64,000 bases of DNA from Actinoplanes lobatus (lineage in GTDB: Bacteria; Actinomycetota; Actinomycetes; Mycobacteriales; Micromonosporaceae), in contig NZ_JACHNC010000001.1 in NCBI RefSeq assembly GCF_014205215.1, forward strand, positions 1,245,001-1,309,000, read 5' to 3'. Shown here in pieces: positions 58,754 to 64,000 of the stretch. A program made the translations under genes and the position numbers. A model generated the notes under the pieces. The model did not search any database and was not told the DNA's origin. It worked only from the letters and a program-made list of their open reading frames with translations. Numbering within the stretch: the first letter of the stretch is position 1; each line of letters starts with the position of its first letter.

Positions 58754-60004
58754 ATGCAAAGACGACCGAAAACGATTCTCGGCAGCGTCGCCGCCGGTGC
58801 ACTGGCCGCCACCGCGGCGGTGTTCGGCGTCAGCCCGGCGTCGGCGGCGACCGCGCCGACCTTCGACATCGTCCCGCTGCGGACCGGGTACGGACCGGTC
58901 GAACTCACCGGCTCGGCCGAGGCCAACGACACGGTCACCCTCTACGAGTGGGCCTACGTGTACAGCGAAGGCTGGGGCCAGGCGGAGCTCTCCCAGCACA
59001 CCGCCAACGACTACGACCAGCCGCGGAACGAGGACGGGACGTGGCCGCCGATCACCACCAAGGCTGACGGCTCCGGCAAGTGGAGCATCACCCGGAACCT
59101 CGACTCCGGCCACCGGATGATGGTCGGCACCAACGACGGGTACTCACAGGTCCGTCTGGCCGCGCTGCGGGTCAAGGCCGACCTCAACGTGAGCGTCAGC
59201 GGCACAACGGTGAACTTCGCGGTCAGCACCGACCCGTCGCAGCCGGGTCTGCCGATCGAGATCCAGCGCTACGACAACGGCACCTGGGTCAGGAACGTGG
59301 CCACCGGCGCGACGGTGCAGGAGGGCGAGGCCGCCACCTGGAGCGGCTCGGCCGCCGGCCAGGCGGCCGGCACCTCGTACTACCGGGCGTTCCTGGAGGA
59401 CGCCGATGACGAGGACTGGGCGGACAAGTCCAACTACATCGTCGCGAACTACTCGGAGAGCCAGTCGGCCACCGTCGGAAGCGGCAGCGGCCACGGGGTG
59501 CCGCCGGCCAACCCGACCCCGTCGCCGGTCTACGACACCGGTGTGGTGACGACGCCGCCGACGACGCCCACCACCAAGCCCCCGACGACGACGCCGACCA
59601 AGCCGCCGGCGACGACCCCGGCCGGCCCCGCGGTGGGTTCGATCCAGTTCACCCGGATCCAGTACAACGCTCCCGGCGTGGACAAGAAGACGAACAAGAG
59701 CATCAACGGCGAGTACTTCCGCCTCACGAACAAGACCAAGAGCACCGTCAACCTCAAGGGCTGGACCGTGCGGGACGCCGCCGGGAACCTCTACCGGTTC
59801 ACCGCGAACTACTACCTGGGCGCGGGCAAGAACGTCTACGTCCGCACCGGTAAGGGCTCGAACACCTCGTCCACCCGCTACTGGGGCAAGACCAAGCACG
59901 TGTGGAACAACGGCGGCGACAGCGCGCTCCTGCGCACCGGCGCCGACAAGACGATCGACACCTGCAAGTGGACCAAGCCGGGCAGCGGCTACACCAACTG
60001 CTGA
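58754..60004 (+). CDS. Secreted protein with Thr/Pro linker and lamin-tail domain
   Basis: Exported protein of 416 residues. The signal peptide (about 1-32) ends at SPASAATA. The first domain (about 33-240) has a bacterial Ig-like/beta-sandwich character. A Thr/Pro linker (TTPPTTPTTKPPTTTPTKPP, about 275-300) precedes a C-terminal lamin-tail domain (about 310-416) with EYFRLTNKTKSTVNLKGWTV and WNNGGDSALLR. Family lamin-tail domains are found at the C-terminus of secreted nucleases and surface proteins. The start ATG 58754 is preferred to an upstream frame start at 58700 because it begins the signal peptide; GGAGG lies 13 bases upstream. A 25-bp hairpin follows. Confidence 0.8.
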   Translation: MQRRPKTILGSVAAGALAATAAVFGVSPASAATAPTFDIVPLRTGYGPVELTGSAEANDTVTLYEWAYVYSEGWGQAELSQHTANDYDQPRNEDGTWPPITTKADGSGKWSITRNLDSGHRMMVGTNDGYSQVRLAALRVKADLNVSVSGTTVNFAVSTDPSQPGLPIEIQRYDNGTWVRNVATGATVQEGEAATWSGSAAGQAAGTSYYRAFLEDADDEDWADKSNYIVANYSESQSATVGSGSGHGVPPANPTPSPVYDTGVVTTPPTTPTTKPPTTTPTKPPATTPAGPAVGSIQFTRIQYNAPGVDKKTNKSINGEYFRLTNKTKSTVNLKGWTVRDAAGNLYRFTANYYLGAGKNVYVRTGKGSNTSSTRYWGKTKHVWNNGGDSALLRTGADKTIDTCKWTKPGSGYTNC

Positions 60005-60014
60005 TCTGTCTCAG

Positions 60015-60067
60015 CGACAACGAGAACGGCCCTCCGGGAGCATCCCGGAGGGCCGTTCTCGTTGTCG
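60015..60067. terminator. 25-bp bidirectional terminator
   Basis: A perfect 25-bp stem (arm starting CGACAACGAGAACGGCCC) with a three-base loop GCA, placed between two convergent stops (60004 and 60070). Long perfect stems with short loops give efficient termination in both directions. Confidence 0.92.
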
Positions 60068-60069
60068 GG

Positions 60070-63000
60070 TCAGTCCTCGGCGAGGGCCGAGACCAGGGCC
60101 GCCAGGTCGTCGTCGTCCAGCGCGAGGAGATCCTCGGCGGAGGGCTCGGCGGCGGTCTCCGGGCCGGCCGGCACCGCCTTCTCGGCGATCCGCTCGACCG
60201 TGTGCAGGGTCAGCACGTCGCTCACGCTGATCTGCCAGCCGGCGCTGCGCGACCGGGTGACCACCTGGATCGCCCGGATGCTGTCGCCGCCCAGGTCGAA
60301 GAACGAGTCGGAGGCGCCGACCCGGGTGACCGACAGCGCCTCGGCGAAGGCGGTGGCCAGCGCCCGCTCGGCGGCGCCGGACACCTCCCGGCCCACGGTC
60401 ACGGTGACCTCGGGGTCGGGCAGGGCCTTGCGGTCCACCTTCCCGTTGGCGTTGAGCGGCAGCGCGGGCAGGACCATGACGACGGCCGGGATCATGAAGT
60501 CCGGCATGGTGTCGCGCAGGCCCTCGCGGACCGCGGCCGGCTCCGGGGTGTGTCCCTCGGCGCCCACCACGTAGGCCACCAGCCGCTTCACGCCCGGGGC
60601 GGTCTCCTGGGCGGTGGCGTACGCCTGCGAGATCTCCGGCAGCCGGGTGAGCGCCGCCTCGACCTCGCCCAGCTCGATCCGGAAGCCACGGATCTTCACC
60701 TGCTGGTCGCCGCGGCCCACGTACTCGATCACGCCGTCCGCACGCCAGCGGACGATGTCGCCGGTGCGGTACAGCCGCGAGCCGGGCGGGCCGAACGGCG
60801 AGGCCACGAACCGCTCGGCGGTGACGGCCGGCCGGTTCAGGTAGCCGCGGGCGTTCGCCCATCCGGCCAGGTAGAGCTCGCCGGAGACGCCGGCCGGCAC
60901 CGGGCGCAGGTCCGGGCCGAGCACGTACACCCGGGTGGCGTCCAGCGGCGCTCCGATCGGCGGCACCCCGTCGACCTCGTCCACCGGCATGAGCGTGGCG
61001 AACGTGGTGGTCTCGGTCGGCCCGTACGCGTTGACCAGCTTCGTGCCGGGGCAGGCCGCCCGGACCGCGCGCATCGCCTCACCGGAGGCCGCCTCGCCGC
61101 CGGTGAGCACCGTGCGCAGCCCGGCGAACGCCGCCGCCCGGGTGCCGGCGATCAGGTTGAACAGCGAGGTGGTGAGGAAGGCCGCGGTCACGCCGTGCGC
61201 CCGGACCAGGCGGGCCACCTCGTCGGTGGTGAGCTGCCCGGGCGGGGCCACCACGATCCGGCCGCCGGTGAGCAGGGGGACCCAGATCTCGTACGTCGAC
61301 GCGTCGAAGGCGTGCGACGAGTGCATCAGGACCCGCTCGTGGTCACCGTCGAGCCACCGCCCGTGCGACGCGAAGGCCAGCACGTTGCCGTGGGTGATGG
61401 CGACGCCCTTGGGCCGCCCGGTGGACCCCGAGGTGTACATGATGTAGGCCAGCCGGTCCGGGTCGCCGGGCAGCGACGGGGGGACGGCCGGGGCCGGCGC
61501 GCCCAGGTCGGCGGCCGACACGGTGAGCACCTCGACCGGGAGCCCGGCGGGCGCGTCGGTGAGCAGCAGGCGGACCCCGGCGTCGGCCAGCATCGCCTCC
61601 TGCCGGGCGGGCGGATCGGCGGGCCGCAGCGGGAGGTAGGCCCCGCCGGCCTTGATGATGGCCAGCGTCGTCAGTACGACCAGCGCCGAGCGCTCGGCCA
61701 GGATGGCCACCGGCTCCTCGGCCCGGATCCCCCGGTCGGTCAGCCGGGTGGCGAGCGCGTCGGCGGCGGCGTCCAGCCGCGCGTACGTGATCTCCCGGGT
61801 CCCGTCGACGACGGCGACCGCCTCCGGGGTGAGTGCCGCCTGCCGGGCGAAGGCGGTGGCCAGGTCGCCCTGCGGAGCGGCGGCCGGCGCCCCGTTCCAC
61901 TCGATCAGCATCCGCCGCCGCTCGTCGGCGGTGGTCAGCTCGAACAGGCCCACGGCGGCGTCCGGCAGGGCCGTCACGGCCAGCAGGAACCGCTGGTAGA
62001 GGCCCTGAACCGTGGCGAGGTCGTCGCGCGACCAACGATCGGGGTTGCCGTCCACGTCGAGCCGCCAGCCGCTGCCGTCACCCCGGTCGTAGAAGCCGAG
62101 CGACAGGTCGTCGACCGGCCCGAGGGACAGGTTGTGGGTGACGGTGGGAATCCCGGCGAGCGTCACCTGGTAGTCGAACGCCATCACGTTGACGACCGTG
62201 CCCCAGCCGGTGCCGGCGGTGCGCTCCGGCTGCCAGTCCTCGAACCGGCACCGCTGGTGGCGCAGCGCCTGCCGCAGCTCGCCGGACACGCGCGGAACCA
62301 GCTCGCGCAGGGTGTCGCCCGGGTTCACCTCGACGCGCAGCGGGACGACGTTGGAGGACAGGTTCGGGGTGGCCCGCAGCAGCTTGCTGGTCCGGCCGGT
62401 GACCGGCACGCCGAGGACCACGTCGGTACGCCCGGTGCAGCGGTGCAGGAAGGCCGCGGTGGCGGCGATCAGCAGGACCGGCCAGCGGGTCCGCAGTTCG
62501 CGGGCCACCTCGGCGATGGCGCCGGTCTGCCCCGGGGTGACGTGCCCGGAACGGCGCAGGTGCACGACGCCGGGGTCGGGGGCGGCCGGCCCGCGGGCGG
62601 CCCAGTGGTCGCTGAGTTTGACCGGGCTGGCCGAGCCCGCGTGCTCGCGCCAGAACCGCAGGTCCTCCTGGAAGTCGGGGCCCTCGCGGTACTCGATGTC
62701 GGCGGCCAGTGTCTCGGCCAGCGGCCCGGCGACCGGCGGCGCGTCGGCGACCGGCTCCCCGGTCACGATCTCGGTGTAGTAGGCGCCGATCTTGCGGAAC
62801 AGCAGCGAGGCCGCGTAGCCGTCACAGGCGATGTGGTGCCCGCGGGCGTAGTACAGGAAGCGCCGGTCGGCGACCCGCAGCAGCGCGAAGGTGAACAGGC
62901 CCCCGGCCTCCAGGTCGATCCGCTGGTCCATGTCCGCCTGGATGAACCGCCGGGCGGCGGCCTCCGGGTCCGGTGCGGCGCGCAGGTCGACGCGGCTGAT

Positions 63001-63237
63001 CCCGGCCCGCGCGTCGTTGATGATCAGGCGGAGCTCGCCCTGGTCGTCGCGGCGGACCGCGACCGCCTTGAAGGTGGGCGCCTCCTCCAGGACGCGGGAC
63101 CAGGCCTGCTCGAAGGCGTCCTGGTCCAGCTCGCCGTCCACCTCGGTTACCTCGGCGATGTTGTAGGCGTGCCCGGTCGGGTCGAGTTCGTGCCCGAGCC
63201 AGATGCCCATCTGCCCGGCTGACAAAGGTAGCTGCAT
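60070..63237 (-). CDS. Non-ribosomal peptide synthetase, single C-A-T module
   Basis: Modular enzyme of 1055 residues. Condensation domain (about 1-430) with HHIACDG (about 133-139). Adenylation domain (about 455-940) with A3 [11 protein letters not shown] (about 598), A5 NAYGPTE and A10 NGKVDRKAL (about 912). Carrier domain with [11 protein letters not shown] (about 977-987, Ser for phosphopantetheine). A short acidic helix ([19 protein letters not shown]) ends the protein and looks like a docking tail. By eye the specificity code is D-A-Y-F-L-G-A-T-F, most like codes for Ile/Val-type residues. No thioesterase or epimerase. It works with other proteins to make a peptide or amino-acyl unit. 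Confidence 0.93.
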   Translation of the reverse strand: MQLPLSAGQMGIWLGHELDPTGHAYNIAEVTEVDGELDQDAFEQAWSRVLEEAPTFKAVAVRRDDQGELRLIINDARAGISRVDLRAAPDPEAAARRFIQADMDQRIDLEAGGLFTFALLRVADRRFLYYARGHHIACDGYAASLLFRKIGAYYTEIVTGEPVADAPPVAGPLAETLAADIEYREGPDFQEDLRFWREHAGSASPVKLSDHWAARGPAAPDPGVVHLRRSGHVTPGQTGAIAEVARELRTRWPVLLIAATAAFLHRCTGRTDVVLGVPVTGRTSKLLRATPNLSSNVVPLRVEVNPGDTLRELVPRVSGELRQALRHQRCRFEDWQPERTAGTGWGTVVNVMAFDYQVTLAGIPTVTHNLSLGPVDDLSLGFYDRGDGSGWRLDVDGNPDRWSRDDLATVQGLYQRFLLAVTALPDAAVGLFELTTADERRRMLIEWNGAPAAAPQGDLATAFARQAALTPEAVAVVDGTREITYARLDAAADALATRLTDRGIRAEEPVAILAERSALVVLTTLAIIKAGGAYLPLRPADPPARQEAMLADAGVRLLLTDAPAGLPVEVLTVSAADLGAPAPAVPPSLPGDPDRLAYIMYTSGSTGRPKGVAITHGNVLAFASHGRWLDGDHERVLMHSSHAFDASTYEIWVPLLTGGRIVVAPPGQLTTDEVARLVRAHGVTAAFLTTSLFNLIAGTRAAAFAGLRTVLTGGEAASGEAMRAVRAACPGTKLVNAYGPTETTTFATLMPVDEVDGVPPIGAPLDATRVYVLGPDLRPVPAGVSGELYLAGWANARGYLNRPAVTAERFVASPFGPPGSRLYRTGDIVRWRADGVIEYVGRGDQQVKIRGFRIELGEVEAALTRLPEISQAYATAQETAPGVKRLVAYVVGAEGHTPEPAAVREGLRDTMPDFMIPAVVMVLPALPLNANGKVDRKALPDPEVTVTVGREVSGAAERALATAFAEALSVTRVGASDSFFDLGGDSIRAIQVVTRSRSAGWQISVSDVLTLHTVERIAEKAVPAGPETAAEPSAEDLLALDDDDLAALVSALAED

Positions 63238-63254
63238 AGGTCTCTCATCTCACG

Positions 63255-63297
63255 ACAGTGGAGCCCTGGATACGGGGGAATCGCAGGGCTCCACTGT
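63255..63297 (-). terminator. Terminator before the NRPS gene
   Basis: A perfect 14-bp stem (ACAGTGGAGCCCTG / CAGGGCTCCACTGT) with a 15-base loop lies between the membrane coiled-coil gene and the NRPS, both minus strand. It ends the transcript of the regulator pair, so the NRPS needs its own promoter or read-through. Confidence 0.82.
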
Positions 63298-63322
63298 GTC
63301 GATGAGGCCTATATTTCTGGTG

Positions 63323-63607
63323 TCACCCGACCTCGCGCATCATCTTCTCCATCGCCGAGGTGGCCTCCCGCACCTGCAGGAGCTCGGCGACGGTCCGCCG
63401 CTGCAACTCGGCGTTCTCCTCCAGCAGCCGCGCGCACTTCTCGGCGAGCTCCTGGTACTGCTTCTCCCGGGCCGCGGCCAGGCGCGCCCGCCAGGTGGCG
63501 GCGACCTGCCACACGATCACGATGAGCACCGCGAAGATCCCGGCGGCAGCCAGCACGCCCACCCAGTCGTCGCTCGTGGAACCCAACGCACTCACCATCG
63601 CCTTCAC
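63323..63607 (-). CDS. Membrane-anchored coiled-coil protein
   Basis: Protein of 94 residues: an N-terminal transmembrane helix (WVGVLAAAGIFAVLIVIVWQ, about 15-34) and a long charged coiled coil (AAAREKQYQELAEKCARLLEE, then ENAELQRRTVAELLQVREAT) to the end. The start is GTG 63607, whose TG is shared with the TGA of the ArsR gene (GTGA overlap). It is translationally coupled to that regulator; a role in membrane signalling or sequestering the regulator is only a guess. Confidence 0.7.
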   Translation of the reverse strand: MKAMVSALGSTSDDWVGVLAAAGIFAVLIVIVWQVAATWRARLAAAREKQYQELAEKCARLLEENAELQRRTVAELLQVREATSAMEKMMREVG

Positions 63608-63948
63608 TTCTCGTCGCCATCGCCGCGCCGGTCGTCACTCAGCGTCTTCACCGCCTCTGCCACCGACTCCGGTGTCAGATGCAGCGCGAACGGTGTGACC
63701 TCGAAGAACTTCATCGCCTTACCATCCGCGGACAGTTCGAGGCTCCCCTCGATGAGGCCCGCGGCCTCCAGCCGGGCGAGGTGCATGTGCAGGAGCGGCC
63801 GGCTCATGCCCAGGCGCCCCGCCAACCGGCTGACGTAGTCACGCTCGACGGAGAGCATCCCGACGATCCTGAGACGGTGCTGATTGCTCAGCGCCGTCAG
63901 CATTTTCAGCAGGTCATCCCCTGTGACATCCATCCGCTTGAACCTCAT
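63604..63948 (-). CDS. ArsR-family-like winged-helix regulator
   Basis: Regulator of 114 residues. The helix-turn-helix region is KMLTALSNQHRLRIVGMLS and SRPLLHMHLARLEAAGLIEG (about 14-66), the ArsR fold, and the C-terminal half lacks the Cys pairs used for metal sensing. The signal is therefore not metal by these sites. The start is ATG 63948. It is coupled to the membrane coiled-coil gene by a four-base overlap. The pair lies upstream of an NRPS gene but is separated from it by a terminator. TTGACA at 63992-63987 (minus strand) is a likely -35 box. Confidence 0.85.
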   Translation of the reverse strand: MRFKRMDVTGDDLLKMLTALSNQHRLRIVGMLSVERDYVSRLAGRLGMSRPLLHMHLARLEAAGLIEGSLELSADGKAMKFFEVTPFALHLTPESVAEAVKTLSDDRRGDGDEK

Positions 63949-63986
63949 TTCCGGCGCATGGAGAGCCTTTCACACGCGCGGAGAGG

Positions 63987-63992
63987 TGTCAA
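63987..63992 (-). promoter_or_regulatory. Likely -35 box of the regulator operon
   Basis: A perfect TTGACA on the minus strand 39 bases before the ATG. No convincing -10 box is visible 17-18 bases on (AAGGCT), so this is tentative. Confidence 0.35.
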
Positions 63993-64000
63993 CAAGACAT

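Noticed and set aside
1..64000. tRNA, rRNA, integrase and IS transposase genes
   Set aside because: No cloverleaf tRNA pattern, rRNA sequence, transposase or integrase motifs were noticed on either strand. A tRNAscan and ISfinder search would be needed to be certain.

Overview
The window is high-GC actinobacterial chromosome and most likely comes from Actinoplanes or a close relative in the Micromonosporaceae. The evidence is the very GC-rich codon use, a nickel superoxide dismutase next to its maturation protease, Wbl (WhiB-like) regulators, a fused actinobacterial-type 2-oxoglutarate decarboxylase/dehydrogenase (kgd), and a SigR/RsrA thiol-stress pair. The block whiB1, pdtaS, biotinyl carrier, bL37, rsrA, sigR, SRAP, aroA, rsgA resembles the M. 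tuberculosis whiB1-pdtaS-TB7.3-rshA-sigH-aroA-rsgA neighbourhood, as I recall it. The genus is an inference; I saw no rRNA or tRNA gene.

Layout. 1-5 kb: a patatin cut by the window edge, a MerR/thioredoxin pair, a small zinc protein and a very large M50-type membrane metalloprotease with a cyclic-nucleotide-binding-like region and a FecR-like region. 5-10.8 kb: an MprAB-PepD-like set (response regulator, histidine kinase, HtrA protease) preceded by two overlapping acyltransferase genes. 10.8-21 kb: a hotdog-like protein, an ABC exporter, kgd, pta and ackA. 21-25.6 kb: a lipoprotein esterase, an oxidoreductase, malic enzyme, divergent sodX/sodN and an anti-sigma kinase. 25.6-26.9 kb: a 1.3-kb noncoding array of repeats. 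27-29.7 kb: a GntR regulator, a lipid kinase and whiB1. 30-33.6 kb: a sulfur assimilation operon with a cysteine-type leader peptide. 33.7-46 kb: pdtaS, a SIS isomerase, a TPR protein, the sigR/rsrA locus, aroA, rsgA and hisN. 46-51.7 kb: a STAS/ATPase fusion, a GH16-like secreted protein, a second repeat element and malQ. 51.7-60 kb: a Tat-exported DUF1501/DUF1800 pair, a spermidine-synthase-like protein, TerC, a pentapeptide protein and a lamin-tail secreted protein. 60-64 kb: a one-module NRPS, a membrane coiled-coil protein and an ArsR-type regulator.

How the genes work together. Several units deal with redox and sulfur: SigR/RsrA, MerR-thioredoxin, NiSOD, Wbl iron-sulfur proteins, and sulfite and APS reduction with siroheme metallation. 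A second theme is envelope stress and signalling. Central carbon is represented by kgd, malic enzyme and pta-ackA.

The most unusual signal is a pair of noncoding mosaic elements, at 25609-26668 and 48324-49027. Each lies between the stop codons of convergent genes and has inverted terminal arms. Each carries 50-bp palindromic modules, and the modules of the two loci show a compensatory base-pair change. Other notable points are a probable CTG start codon for rsgA, a SigR-type promoter placed to give a long SigR isoform, a GH16 protein without its catalytic residues, and a cysteine-type leader peptide upstream of nirA.
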